A DNA stretch of 16,366 nucleotides from SVQP01 sp045594705 (lineage in GTDB: Bacteria; Bacillota; Clostridia; Oscillospirales; CAG-272). The notes under the pieces were generated by a model. The model searched no databases. It was not told the origin of the DNA and saw nothing but the letters and a program-made list of their open reading frames with translations. Below are positions 1-9,400 of the stretch, in pieces. The position numbers were made by a program, and so were the translations under genes. How positions within the stretch are numbered: position 1 is the first letter of the stretch; the number at the start of each line of letters is the position of its first letter. The DNA is taken from NCBI GenBank assembly GCA_045594705.1, contig JAZNZB010000028.1, positions 1 to 16,366 on the forward strand, read 5' to 3'.

Positions 1-17
1 CTCCGTACGGCTCACCA
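1..17 (+). tRNA. 3' end of a truncated tRNA gene, possibly tRNA-Lys
   Basis: The window opens inside what looks like a tRNA. Positions 2-6 fit the 3' half of a T stem, 7-13 (ACGGCTC) fit the 3' strand of an acceptor stem, 14 is an A discriminator and 15-17 is an encoded CCA. The implied 5' acceptor strand would be GAGCCGT, which resembles bacterial tRNA-Lys, but the anticodon lies outside the window and the identity is a guess. A terminator hairpin follows directly and the next gene is a convergent tRNA, which supports the tRNA reading. Confidence 0.5.
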
Positions 18-54
18 AAAAAAAGCCCCGGGGGGGATTGAATCGGCGCTTTTG
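18..54. terminator. bidirectional terminator between convergent tRNA genes
   Basis: AAAAGC (21-26) pairs with GCTTTT (48-53). After a C/C mismatch, CCG (28-30) pairs with CGG (44-46). Read on the minus strand, the stem is followed by eight T residues (complement of 17-24), a good tail for tRNA-Glu. On the + strand the tail is shorter (TTTTGTATT). Its position directly after both CCA ends supports the call. Confidence 0.6.
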
Positions 55-57
55 TAT

Positions 58-132
58 TGGTGACCCGTACGGGAATCGAACCCATGTTTCCAGCGTGAGA
101 GGCTAGCGTCTTGACCGCTTGACCAACGGGCC
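58..132 (-). tRNA. tRNA-Glu (anticodon CTC), CCA encoded
   Basis: The reverse complement folds into a complete cloverleaf. The acceptor stem is GGCCCGT/ACGGGTC with one G-T wobble. The D arm contains GGTCAAGCGGTCAAGAC, the anticodon stem is CTAGC/GCTGG and the seven-base loop is CTCTCAC. The anticodon is CTC (complement of 97-99), which reads GAG. The T stem is ATGGG/CCCGT around a TTCGATT loop. An A discriminator is followed by a genomically encoded CCA (58-60). The sequence matches the usual bacterial tRNA-Glu pattern closely. It has its own strong promoter upstream and a terminator immediately downstream. Confidence 0.97.
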
Positions 133-150
133 ATCGTTTGCGACTTGCTT

Positions 151-179
151 ATTATAGCACATCCTTTTTAAAAATGCAA
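151..179 (-). promoter_or_regulatory. sigma-A promoter of tRNA-Glu
   Basis: On the minus strand, TTGCAT (174-179) is followed after exactly 17 nt by TATAAT (151-156). The predicted transcription start is near 144, about 12 nt before the first base of the mature tRNA. The consensus -10 box and ideal spacing suit a stable RNA gene. Confidence 0.85.
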
Positions 180-280
180 CCCCTTTTTGAAAAAAAGTTG
201 AAAAATTTTTTCAGTTTTCTTTTTTTGTGCTCTTATATGCCGAAAGTATAATTTTCCGCGTTCTTTTTTTCTTTTCCCCC

Positions 281-309
281 TTGCCATTTTTGCAATAATA
301 CGCTACAAT
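281..309 (+). promoter_or_regulatory. sigma-A promoter of the GH106-like hydrolase
   Basis: TTGCCA (281-286), a 17-nt spacer, then TACAAT (304-309). The start of transcription would be near 316, giving a leader of about 34 nt before the ATG at 350. The sequence after the -10 box (GAAATCAGAAAATTTTT) resembles that of the next three promoters. A second TATAAT at 247-252 lacks a good -35 box and looks less likely. Confidence 0.7.
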
Positions 310-349
310 GAAATCAGAAAATTTTTCACTGATATTCAAGGAGGTACAC

Positions 350-3300
350 ATGATCTACGACAAGAACAGACAGACCCCCGAGCTTGACCGTGAGCTTTTC
401 AAAAATCCCACGGCACAATATCGCGGCACACCCTTCTGGGCCTGGAACTGCGATCTGCAAAAGGATGAGCTTCTGCGTCAGATCGACGTTTTCAAGCAGA
501 TGGGCCTGGGCGGCTTTCACATGCATTGCCGCGACGGTATGTCCACCACCTATCTCTCGGATGATTTTATGGATCTGGTCAAGGCCTGCACCGATCACGC
601 AGAGAAAAACGAGATGCTTGCCTGGCTGTACGACGAGGATAAGTGGCCCTCCGGCTTTGCGGGCGGCTACGTCACCAAGGATCCCGCCTTCCGCCAGAGA
701 TTCATTTCCTTTACCTGCAATCCCGATTACCCCGTATGCGACAACGCTGTGCTGATTGCCAGATTCGACGTCGTACTGGGTAAAGACAAGTGCCTCAAAT
801 CCTACCGCAAGGTGAAGGATGGCGACGAGATCGAGGGCACGCTTTGGACGGTGTGGCGCGAGATCGCAGGCAACTCCCCCTGGTTCAACAATCAATCCTA
901 CGTGGACACGCTCAACAAGGCGGCCATTGAAAAATTCATCGAGGTCACGCACGAGCGATATAAAAAAGCGGTTGGTGACCGTTTTGGCACGACCGTACCC
1001 GCCATCTTTACCGACGAGCCTCAGTTCATGCGCAAGGGTACGCTGAGCTTTGCAGACAGCAAGCAGAACGTGCACCTTCCCTGGACCGATGATCTGGAGG
1101 AGACCTTCGTAGCGGCTTACGGCGACTCCCTGGTGGATCATTTGCCCGAGTTGCTCTGGGATCTGCCGCACGGTGAGATCTCGCTGACCAGATATCACTA
1201 CCACGACCATGTTTCCGAGCGTTTTGCCAAGGCGTCTGCCGACACCTGCGGCAACTGGTGCGACGCAAACAACATTGCACTGACCGGCCACATGATGGAG
1301 GAGCCTACCCTGCACTCCCAGACTGCTGCAATCGGCGACTGTATGCGCTCTTACCGCGCATTCGGCATCCCCGGCATTGATATGCTGTGCGCAAGCTTTG
1401 AATTCACCACCGCCAAGCAGTGCCAGTCCTCGGTGCATCAATACGGTCGCCCCGGCATGATGAGCGAGCTTTACGGCGTGACCGGCTGGGATTTCGACTT
1501 CCGCGGCCACAAGCTGCACGGCGACTGGCAGGCTGCGCTCGGCGTAACCGTGCGCGTCCAGCACCTTTCATGGGTCTCCATGAAGGGTACGGCCAAGCGC
1601 GACTACCCCGCATCCATTTCCTATCAATCCCCCTGGTACGGCGAATACAGCTACGTGGAGGATCACTTCGGCCGTGTCAATACCGCGCTGACCCGCGGCA
1701 CACCGCTTGTCAAGGTGGGCGTTGTGCACCCCGTGGAAAGTTACTGGCTGCACTGGGGTCCCAACGAGCAGACGCAGCTGGTGCGTGACAAGCTGGACGG
1801 CAATTTCCAAAACGTGACGAGCTGGCTGCTGCGCGGCAATATTGACTTTGACTTTATTTGCGAATCCACGCTGCCCGATCTTTGCCCCGAGGGTGGAAAT
1901 CCCCTGCAGGTGGGCAAGATGGCATACGACGTAGTCATCGTGCCCGAGTGCGAGACGCTGCGCTCGACCACGCTGGACAGACTGGAAGCATTCCGCGCAG
2001 CGGGCGGCAAGCTGGTCTTTATGGGTGACGCGCCCAAATACGAGGACGCTAAGCCCTCTGTGCGCGGCAAGGCACTCTTCGACATGGCAAAACAGATCGC
2101 CTTCTCCCGCGGTGCACTGCTGGAGGAGCTTTACGACGACCGCACGGTCGAGATCCGCAATTTCAGCGGTGCATATACCGACAATCTGATCCACCAGATC
2201 AGACGCGATACCAATGGCGTGTGGCTGTTTATCTCGCATTGCACCGAGCCCTACAACAAGGACGTTGCCCGTGCACAGGGCATCCACATCTATGTCAAGG
2301 GCAAATACAAGGCACAGCTGTGGGATACCGTCACGGGTGAGATCAAGCCCGTTCGCTACAGCAACCGCACGGGTGGCAAGACCCACGTGATCATGACACT
2401 GCACGACTACGACTCGGCACTTCTCTACCTTGAGGATACGGATGAGGATTGCGGCTACGAGCCTGCCGCAAAGTCTGCTCCCACGCCCATCGGCATCGTT
2501 CGCATGAACGATGGTTACGGTGCATGGGCAAAAGAGTGCGGCGAGAATCCCGTTGCAGTCGTACCCTATACCGTGCCCTATACCTTAAGCGAGCCCAACG
2601 TGCTGCTGCTTGACATGGCAAAATACGCCTTGGACGACGAGGCACTTGCCGGCCCTGAGGAGATCCTGCGCATTGACGCGGCCATTCGTCGCCGCCTTGG
2701 CTTCCCCGCAGGCAAGGCGCAGCCCTGGGTGATCCAGGACACGCCCGCCAAGCACAGCGTCACGCTGGAATTCAAGATTGACAGTGAGATCGATTACGCT
2801 GCACCCTTCCTTGCGCTCGAGGATGCCGACATCGCAACCGTCGTGTGGAACGGACAGCCCGTGACCGCCAAGCCGGACGGCTATTACGTGGATCTCTCGA
2901 TCCAAAAGATTGCGCTGCCGCCTCTTTGCAAGGGCGAGAATACGCTGCGCGTCACCATTCCCTTTGGCGCAAGATCCAACTGCGAGGCAATGTACCTGCT
3001 TGGCGCGTTTGGCGTCAAGGTCGCCGGCAGACAGTTGACGGTCACCGCCCTTCCCGAAACGCTCGGATTCTCGGATCTGACCTACCAAGGCCTGCCCTTC
3101 TACGGCGGTGCAGTCTCCTACCACATTCCCGTATCCTGTGAGACGGAGTGGGAGGCCATCATCCGCGTGCCTCACTACACCGCTGCCGTCAACACGGTCG
3201 AGGTGGACGGTGAAAAGCGCGCCGTGGTAGCATACCCGCCCTATGCAGCAGACCTTGGCAAGCTGTCCGCAGGCAAGCACACGGTCAGCGTCACCTCCTA

Positions 3301-3460
3301 CATCTCGCGCCGCAACTGCTTTGGAGACGTACACAACGCTGACGAAACCTTCTTCTGGCAAGGTCCCTCTGCCTGGGTAACAAGCGGCAGCGAATGGACC
3401 TACGAATACCGCCTGCGCCGCACCGGCGTGCTTTCCACTCCGGAGATCCTTAAGAAATAA
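350..3460 (+). CDS. GH106-like glycoside hydrolase (alpha-L-rhamnosidase-like), cytoplasmic
   Basis: This 1036-residue protein has no signal peptide or membrane segment, so it probably acts in the cytoplasm on imported oligosaccharides. The N-terminal half resembles the TIM barrel of GH106 and related large hydrolases: RGTPFWAWNCDL near the start, GLGGFHMHCRDG, then DEDKWPSGFAGG, a hallmark of this broad group. Two acidic motifs at plausible barrel positions, IFTDEP (E223) and MSELYG (E373), are the best candidates for catalytic residues. Residues about 450-590 look like a Rossmann-type beta-galactosidase trimer/GATase-like domain (DVVIVPECETLR, AAGGKLVFMGDAP). The C-terminal third is beta-rich and ends in a galactose-binding-like segment (FGDVHN, FFWQGPSAW). 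The ATG at 350 was chosen because AAGGAGG lies at 338-344; an in-frame ATG at 308 lies inside the promoter -10 box. Substrate is inferred only from family resemblance. Confidence 0.85.
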   Translation: MIYDKNRQTPELDRELFKNPTAQYRGTPFWAWNCDLQKDELLRQIDVFKQMGLGGFHMHCRDGMSTTYLSDDFMDLVKACTDHAEKNEMLAWLYDEDKWPSGFAGGYVTKDPAFRQRFISFTCNPDYPVCDNAVLIARFDVVLGKDKCLKSYRKVKDGDEIEGTLWTVWREIAGNSPWFNNQSYVDTLNKAAIEKFIEVTHERYKKAVGDRFGTTVPAIFTDEPQFMRKGTLSFADSKQNVHLPWTDDLEETFVAAYGDSLVDHLPELLWDLPHGEISLTRYHYHDHVSERFAKASADTCGNWCDANNIALTGHMMEEPTLHSQTAAIGDCMRSYRAFGIPGIDMLCASFEFTTAKQCQSSVHQYGRPGMMSELYGVTGWDFDFRGHKLHGDWQAALGVTVRVQHLSWVSMKGTAKRDYPASISYQSPWYGEYSYVEDHFGRVNTALTRGTPLVKVGVVHPVESYWLHWGPNEQTQLVRDKLDGNFQNVTSWLLRGNIDFDFICESTLPDLCPEGGNPLQVGKMAYDVVIVPECETLRSTTLDRLEAFRAAGGKLVFMGDAPKYEDAKPSVRGKALFDMAKQIAFSRGALLEELYDDRTVEIRNFSGAYTDNLIHQIRRDTNGVWLFISHCTEPYNKDVARAQGIHIYVKGKYKAQLWDTVTGEIKPVRYSNRTGGKTHVIMTLHDYDSALLYLEDTDEDCGYEPAAKSAPTPIGIVRMNDGYGAWAKECGENPVAVVPYTVPYTLSEPNVLLLDMAKYALDDEALAGPEEILRIDAAIRRRLGFPAGKAQPWVIQDTPAKHSVTLEFKIDSEIDYAAPFLALEDADIATVVWNGQPVTAKPDGYYVDLSIQKIALPPLCKGENTLRVTIPFGARSNCEAMYLLGAFGVKVAGRQLTVTALPETLGFSDLTYQGLPFYGGAVSYHIPVSCETEWEAIIRVPHYTAAVNTVEVDGEKRAVVAYPPYAADLGKLSAGKHTVSVTSYISRRNCFGDVHNADETFFWQGPSAWVTSGSEWTYEYRLRRTGVLSTPEILKK

Positions 3461-3480
3461 CGCCAAATCTTCCCAAAATC

Positions 3481-3515
3481 AAGATCGGCACGGATTTTTC
3501 CGTGCCGATCTTTTT
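3481..3515. terminator. strong bidirectional terminator between convergent genes
   Basis: A perfect 14-bp stem, 3481-3494 with 3499-3512, closes a TTTT loop and runs into TTTTT on the + strand. It ends the hydrolase transcript and lies 15 bp past the stop of the convergent lipoprotein gene. On the minus strand the stem is followed by the T-rich TGATTTTGGG, so it can plausibly serve both genes. Confidence 0.92.
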
Positions 3516-3530
3516 GGTATGATTCATTTT

Positions 3531-5327
3531 TTAGTTGAACGTTCCTGTTTGGATGTAAGCGTATGCCTGCTCATCGTAGGTCAGGTCAAGCGCATTTTGG
3601 CCAATCCATTCCTCCATTACCGCAGCGGTTGCGCCCTCGAGTGCTTTCTGATACCAATATTCATAGCCTTCACCGTCGTAGATCATGACTGCATAATAGA
3701 CAGTCCGAGTCTCAATCTTGCGCGGGTCGAATAGATTGGTAGAGACCCTTGTCACCTCAAGCACACCCGAGCAATGTCCGGGCAAAGCCTTTTCCAGCCA
3801 CTCGTCCACGCCTTCAATCCACGTCTTTGACAAGCTATCCAGGGTCACCGTGATAGTGTCACCTGTCACACCTGCCAAAGAGGCCGTGTCCCTCTCCTCT
3901 TTGGGAGCGCTCAAATCTCCGAGCAAATAATCCTCAAACGACTCGTACGCATAAACCGACAGTCTGTCCTTGGTCTCTTCCACCAGCTCAACGAGCGTAT
4001 CTCTGTTCCTGTCCTTTTCACGGAATGCTGCATAAAAGGCATCCGCGTCCATCTTATCCTCAAACAGAACATAGCCAAACAGCTTGGTCTTCTCGGCGTT
4101 CCGATAAGGCTCTGCTTCCAGCATGTACACGGTGACGGTATAGGAACGGACCTTGATCTTATTCTGTCCTCCCACCGTCTCTTCCTTATCGGTGATAGAC
4201 GCGATGTAAGTCAGGTCGCCCTTGTGGGCTCCGTTTTTGTAGCCTTCTTCCTTTGTTCCGAAGATCCAGCTGCTCAGATCCCGCCCCTCGATCGGTGCAT
4301 AGCCGCGAGTCAGGGTAGCAGCAAATTTCTCATTTTGGATCTCTTCGGTCCACACGGTTGCGTCAAACACCTCCAAAAGCTCCTGCTCGGCTTTTTCCGC
4401 GTCACCGCCGTTGGCGTCCAAAATTTTCTGCCATTCTTGATCACGGTAAGCCTTGAGCTCAGCCTCCTTGAGCACCTCCAGCGCACCCGCGCGAAAATCA
4501 CTCGGATCGCTGACAGATGCCAACGCTTTTGCGCGCTCAAGCGTCTGAGCCATGTCCTGCTCAAACGCCGCATCCGACTTTCCCTTATTATCAACCGTAA
4601 ACGAGCATGCATAGTAATCCGCCAGCATGAAGGACTCATAATTTGCGCTTACGTATGCCTCCAGCTCATCCATAGTCAAGTTGTTTTCCAGCTCAGCCGC
4701 CAGATACTGCTCATACTTATCGGCCAGTGTAATCAGCTCCATACAGCGGCGCACGTCCGATTCGTTGGTCCCACTGCCGTAACATGCGGCAAGGTGCTCT
4801 TCGTAGGTTTTATAATAGGACAAACCAAAAGCGGCATACATTTGCTTGGTGCTCTCGTATTCTTCTTTGAGCTGTTGCAGCTCGCGGTCGATCCTTTGAT
4901 GATCCTCATCCGTCAAAGCGATCCCGCTGTCGTGTGCAAACTCGCAATACGTCAGAATCTGCGTCACGTATTCCTCGGTCAGCTCCATATAGTAGTCAAA
5001 GACGGTAACCGACTCTTTTCCCTGTATGGTCATGTACTGTTCTTTATGATCTTTGTCAGGCATCTCAAGACCCATTGCCTGGTAAACAAGGTCGGTTGTC
5101 ATCTGGTTGCCGTAGAATTTGGAATATACGTCGTACCAGTATTGACAGATATCTGCAAAATACTCGCTGTAAAAGTAGCTCATCATCATACCGTCCACTT
5201 GATAGTGCTCTGTACTGACCGCGATCTGCGCACGCGCCTGCTCACCCGTATTGACCTTAGGTTGGCACGCAGAGGCCACCATAACAAATGCAAGCAGCAA
5301 AACGATCAAGATCTTGATTTTTTTCAT
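3531..5327 (-). CDS. SurA/PrsA-like lipoprotein (putative extracellular chaperone)
   Basis: This 598-residue protein has a lipoprotein signal: MKKIK, a hydrophobic core, and the lipobox ASAC with Cys21 as the lipidation site. It should be anchored to the outer face of the membrane. After the Cys, the region with VDGMMMSYFYSEYF and the aromatic-rich CQYWYDVYSKFYG resembles the SurA/PrsA-type N-terminal helical domain of many clostridial lipoproteins. Much of the rest is charged and helical (for example 145-175 and 290-345). I see no convincing parvulin prolyl-isomerase domain, so a chaperone-like or substrate-binding role is an inference. The ATG at 5327 was chosen because AAAGGAG precedes it and the signal peptide begins there; an upstream in-frame extension of 32 codons overlaps the -10 box. 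It is transcribed divergently from the YwaF-like gene and convergently with the hydrolase. Confidence 0.85.
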   Translation of the reverse strand: MKKIKILIVLLLAFVMVASACQPKVNTGEQARAQIAVSTEHYQVDGMMMSYFYSEYFADICQYWYDVYSKFYGNQMTTDLVYQAMGLEMPDKDHKEQYMTIQGKESVTVFDYYMELTEEYVTQILTYCEFAHDSGIALTDEDHQRIDRELQQLKEEYESTKQMYAAFGLSYYKTYEEHLAACYGSGTNESDVRRCMELITLADKYEQYLAAELENNLTMDELEAYVSANYESFMLADYYACSFTVDNKGKSDAAFEQDMAQTLERAKALASVSDPSDFRAGALEVLKEAELKAYRDQEWQKILDANGGDAEKAEQELLEVFDATVWTEEIQNEKFAATLTRGYAPIEGRDLSSWIFGTKEEGYKNGAHKGDLTYIASITDKEETVGGQNKIKVRSYTVTVYMLEAEPYRNAEKTKLFGYVLFEDKMDADAFYAAFREKDRNRDTLVELVEETKDRLSVYAYESFEDYLLGDLSAPKEERDTASLAGVTGDTITVTLDSLSKTWIEGVDEWLEKALPGHCSGVLEVTRVSTNLFDPRKIETRTVYYAVMIYDGEGYEYWYQKALEGATAAVMEEWIGQNALDLTYDEQAYAYIQTGTFN

Positions 5328-5381
5328 ACTCTCTCCTTTAGCCCGTCGAGGAAAAGCCGACGTCATCAAATTACTGACTCC

Positions 5382-5411
5382 ATTATACTCTTTGTCCCTT
5401 CTGCTTGTCAA
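5382..5411 (-). promoter_or_regulatory. sigma-A promoter of the SurA-like lipoprotein
   Basis: Minus-strand TTGACA (5406-5411), an 18-nt spacer and TATAAT (5382-5387). Both boxes are full consensus. The 16 nt AGTATAATGGAGTCAG covering the -10 box and the first transcribed bases (complement of 5374-5389) recur exactly in the divergent promoter at 5494-5509. Confidence 0.9.
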
Positions 5412-5472
5412 GGAAATCTTCATTTTTGAGCCTTTGCAAATCTTAATTTTTATGAAGAATTGCCGCCCTCTC

Positions 5473-5501
5473 TTGACCGGGGTGCCGGCAAAAAGTATAA
5501 T
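5473..5501 (+). promoter_or_regulatory. sigma-A promoter of the YwaF-like membrane protein
   Basis: TTGACC (5473-5478), a 17-nt spacer and TATAAT (5496-5501). The -10 region AGTATAATGGAGTCAG (5494-5509) is identical to that of the divergent lipoprotein promoter. The leader to the ATG at 5531 is about 23 nt. Confidence 0.88.
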
Positions 5502-5530
5502 GGAGTCAGAAATTTTTGCGAGGTCGGATT

Positions 5531-6331
5531 ATGCAAAACTTACTGTATACGCTACAAAACTTCTTTACGCACAAGGATTTTTTGGTGCGTGACTCTTTGG
5601 TCGGTATGCTGTTCTCCCCTCTGCATCTCTGCCTGTCCGCACTCTTTTTAGCGCTCATCATTTTTCTGGCTGTCAAGCTGCGAAAATGCGATCACAAAAC
5701 CGTGCGCAACATCATGGCGGTGCTGTGGGCGACCATGACGGTCTGGGAGATTGTCAAAATCACCTGGGAGACGGTCGGCGGCAATGAGGTAAGCTTTGAA
5801 TGGGGCGGTATTCTGCCGCTTTACCCCTGCAGCATCTTTATGTATGCCATGCCCTTTGCACTCTGGGGCAACGAATACATGAAAAAGGCGGGCTGCGGAT
5901 ATCTTTGCACACTGGGTCTTCTGGGTGCGGCCATCAACTTTTTCTACCCCGCCAACGTGCTCTCCAACTACTCCTGCCTGTCCTTTGCGGGCGCGCACAC
6001 CATGCTTTTCCACGGAGTCATGCTGTTCTGCTGCATGCTCATGCAGACCTCGGGCTACCACCGCTACACACATATGAACAAGCCCTGGGAGATGCTTCTC
6101 CCCGCCATTCCGACCATGATCGTATCTATCCCCGCCAATCTCGTCAACTATTCCCCCATCGGCTCGGATTACATGTTCTTCAAGTGCAATTCCTTCTTCC
6201 TGCCCGCCGTATTCGGCTGGCTTGAGGACTGGCAATCCACCGTCATCCTGTACGTGCTCTACCTGCTCTTGCCCGTGGTATTCTACCTGCCGGGTATGCT
6301 GTATCGAAAAAAGCACGCCAAAACCGCATAA
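5531..6331 (+). CDS. YwaF/TMEM164-type integral membrane protein (TIGR02206-like)
   Basis: This is a 266-residue polytopic membrane protein with roughly six or seven hydrophobic segments, including about 33-50, 60-80, 94-112, 120-140, 153-172, 190-207 and 237-258, and a basic C terminus (YRKKHAKTA). Spacing and motifs resemble the YwaF/TIGR02206 family, which is related to eukaryotic TMEM164: a Cys in the third helix after LPLYP (C100), the stretch INFFYP, and two His residues in a later helix (H156, H161). TMEM164 has been reported as a Cys-dependent acyltransferase; the function of bacterial members is not settled, so lipid remodelling here is only a hypothesis. The ATG at 5531 has GAGGT six nt upstream; a TTG five codons earlier is less likely. 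It is monocistronic, with its own promoter and terminator. Confidence 0.8.
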   Translation: MQNLLYTLQNFFTHKDFLVRDSLVGMLFSPLHLCLSALFLALIIFLAVKLRKCDHKTVRNIMAVLWATMTVWEIVKITWETVGGNEVSFEWGGILPLYPCSIFMYAMPFALWGNEYMKKAGCGYLCTLGLLGAAINFFYPANVLSNYSCLSFAGAHTMLFHGVMLFCCMLMQTSGYHRYTHMNKPWEMLLPAIPTMIVSIPANLVNYSPIGSDYMFFKCNSFFLPAVFGWLEDWQSTVILYVLYLLLPVVFYLPGMLYRKKHAKTA

Positions 6332-6337
6332 GTATTT

Positions 6338-6369
6338 GCAGCGACCGCTCACGGTCGCTGCTTCTTTTT
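6338..6369 (+). terminator. intrinsic terminator after the YwaF-like gene
   Basis: A perfect 10-bp stem, GCAGCGACCG (6338-6347) with CGGTCGCTGC (6352-6361), a CTCA loop and a TTCTTTTT tail, starting 7 bp after the stop codon. Confidence 0.93.
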
Positions 6370-6428
6370 GCACATTGCCGAAAAAGCCCTTTCTTTTTCA
6401 TACAGAACGCCAAAAAAGTTTGCGGCTC

Positions 6429-6458
6429 TTGACTATCCGTATTTTTTTATGGTAAAAT
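6429..6458 (+). promoter_or_regulatory. sigma-A promoter of the large surface lipoprotein
   Basis: TTGACT (6429-6434), an 18-nt spacer and TAAAAT (6453-6458). The bases after the -10 box (AAATCAATT) are a weaker version of the shared element seen at the three promoters to the left. Confidence 0.7.
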
Positions 6459-6491
6459 AAATCAATTCCAAAACAATTGCGAGGTGCAGAT

Positions 6492-9400
6492 ATGAAAAAG
6501 AAACTTCTGTCCGCTCTGGCACTTCTGCTGCTTGTTTCCATGCTTGCAGGCACGCTTGCCGCATGCAAGGATAAGCCGCAGGACGATCCCGAGCAAACCA
6601 CCGACGATCAAGAATCGACCACGCCACCCGAGGAGGAAATCATACACGAATCCATTCTGACGGGTGAATACGCCTCTTTGGTGGAAAACGCATACTGGCT
6701 TTCCAACGGAGTCAATGCATATTTCACCAACCCGAGCCGCAATGCATATGCGATTGAAAACCAAAAGATGAAGCTGACCTACAGCTTTGACCCCGAAAAG
6801 CCTCAGCAGGTCACCGCATTGACCACGCCCGGCGGCAAGCCCTACATCCAAGACACCATGGACGTTTACGTCAAAATGGATGATGGCCACACCTACTACG
6901 CATCCGGAAGCTCCGCTGCGGGCACTGCCAACATCTACCGCTTCGGCTATTACTACTACGACGTTCACCTTGCCGATCAGAGCTTTACAAACAAGGCGGA
7001 GTACTCCGGGGACAGAGCTCTGAATCTGGAAAGTCTCCGTCAATACCGTGATATGACAGAGCCCGTCGTGACCGACGGCATCCTGACCTCCACCATCACA
7101 AGCTCGGTTGACCCTTACATTTACGGCAACGTCAAATTCCGCGCCAATGAGGCAAACAATCTGCAGCTGACCATGCGCACCACGCACGTCTCCGAGATCC
7201 AGCTTTACATCAAGATCGGCTCGGACGACTATACGGATGCCCGTTGGGTCAGACTCCCCGTCCTCAACGACGGCCAATGGCACACCTATAATTTTGCACT
7301 CAACGAGCTCAGCGTTGCCGATTACACAGGCATCGTCACCGGTATTCGTATTGACTTTGTCGGCGCACCCGGCGATACGGTGGAGATCAAGGATCTCAAG
7401 GTCAACAATCTGATCACCGACAACGCGCCCCCTCTCTTCCTTGACAGAAACCTGCACGTATATTCCGACAAAATGAACCACGTCGTGCGCATCTGTGCCA
7501 TGATGGATACCTCCGGTATTGCAGAGATCGGCCAGATCACCGATATCGCAGCAGATACCGTAGATAAGCTGATCGTCAAGGACGCACAGGGTGAGCACAC
7601 CTCGCTTGACGGCGTGGACTGGGCTACGGCTGAATATATCGCCTTTGACGTCAAGGGCGTTGGTATCTTCGGCTACATTCTGCTCAAGGATGCATCCAGC
7701 GGCAGCATGAAGGTCACCTTGGAGGACGGCAAGTACCGCATCGTGCAGTACGTCACGCCCAAAAATGGCACGATCCTCGCACCTCAGGGCAGCACCGAGA
7801 ACGATTTCTACATGGGTCAGCGCATTTACACCGACCTGACGCATGATTTTGAAGCCTTCCGCAAGGCGGCCTACGAGGAAAGGAATCCCCTTTCCCCCGA
7901 AAACATCAAGGTAGACACCGAGAAGGCTCCCATGGCAGCCTATGCGGGCTATGATGCGATCCGCGGTGCTTACAAGTTCACCATGGAGCCGGAGTCCAGC
8001 TTCAACACGCCCTACTACGAGGTTTGGAACAAGCACTACAATCTGGTATTTGACATTACCGGTGACGACCGCGACCGCAATATTTACGTCATGACCTACG
8101 CACACGGCACTTGCCTGGAGAACGGCGTGCTGCTGGGCGAGGGGGATATGCTCCTGCCCGTACCGCTTGAGGTTTGCAAAAACTTTGCACACGAGCACGA
8201 GGAGCCTCTGTTTGACAACGGAGACGATCGCTACAGCGAGACCTACTTCCCCATGACCGTCAAGGCAGGAGAGACCGATCACTATTCGGTGCTCAACCTG
8301 TATCAGAACTGGGGCAACTTCCCGCTCAAGCAGATCTCCTCGATCCAGTTCTTTGCTCCCTACTACCACCTCTCCACAGGTGTTTCCGAGTCCAACTGTA
8401 TCGCCCCCTATTACGTATACAACAAGGATCTGCAAACCCTGCCCGACCACCGTGCTATGTCTGCTCCTCTGTGGAGTGAAATGGAAAACCCCGAAAGCGG
8501 CAAGCAGCCGCAGCATACCAGCGGCGGTTATCACTATTTCCTGCAGTACACCGATGCAGAGGGCAACCATTATGCAACCGACAATACAAAGAACGTCATC
8601 AATTCCTACGGTCCGACCTATGCGGACATTGACATGAGCTACATCACGGACGACGGCAAGATCAAGGTGACCTACAACCATATGGAAATGCCGCAGACCG
8701 ATGAAAACCGCACCTACTATCAGATGACCTACGAGGTACTTGAGGACGTTTCCTTCGAAAACCTCAAGCGCGATTTCTCCTTCTACTCGGTTCGCGGCTT
8801 GCTTGGCGACTACTCCAAGCTGGGCTATCTCAATTCCGATAATCAGCCCGCCTATGCGGACCTGGCGACCGACTCCGAGGCCGTTTACTACACGCTGGGC
8901 GACAAATCCCCCTACTTTGATATGTTCAAGATGGTCACGGGCCACGTGGACGACTACGTGAACGTTTCCTTTTTGATCAAGGACGCCAAGTTTATCATTG
9001 GCGGACAGGAAACAAACGTACCCTTTGTGATCAAGAACCAAAGCCTCAAGACCTACCTGACGCTGGATCTGGAGCAGGTCACCTTCAAGAAGGGCGACAA
9101 GTTTACCATCAATGCGATCATCATGCCCTGGGGCTCTCAGCTGTCCGACTACAATACAGCCACCCCCGACAAGAACGTGCTTGACGTGCGCGAGAACTCT
9201 CTGCTTGATCCCGTCACGCTTGACGTGGTCACAGGCGAGGACGTAAGCAGCCCCTTCCTGCCCATGGTCAAGGCAAAGGACAACAAGGCGGAATTTACCG
9301 TCAGCGGTGGCGAGAACAACATTGCCCTGCGCGTGTTCGGCTTTGATACGCTGAGCGTTCCCAAGGTTTACGAAAAGATCGGCGGCGAGTGGGTAGAATA

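Noticed and set aside
308..310. ATG at 308 as the start of the hydrolase
   Set aside because: It overlaps the TACAAT -10 box, has no ribosome-binding site, and the ATG at 350 has AAGGAGG at the right distance.
326..3466. Open minus-strand frames opposite the hydrolase (for example 326-1564, 1568-2404 and 2585-3466)
   Set aside because: Same codon-bias effect; no ribosome-binding sites, no recognisable domains, and the + strand frame encodes a clear glycoside hydrolase.
4224..5429. A 400-codon + strand frame opposite the SurA-like lipoprotein
   Set aside because: It runs antisense through a gene with a clear lipobox and promoter, and its translation is a low-complexity mix of Leu, Arg and Cys without motifs.
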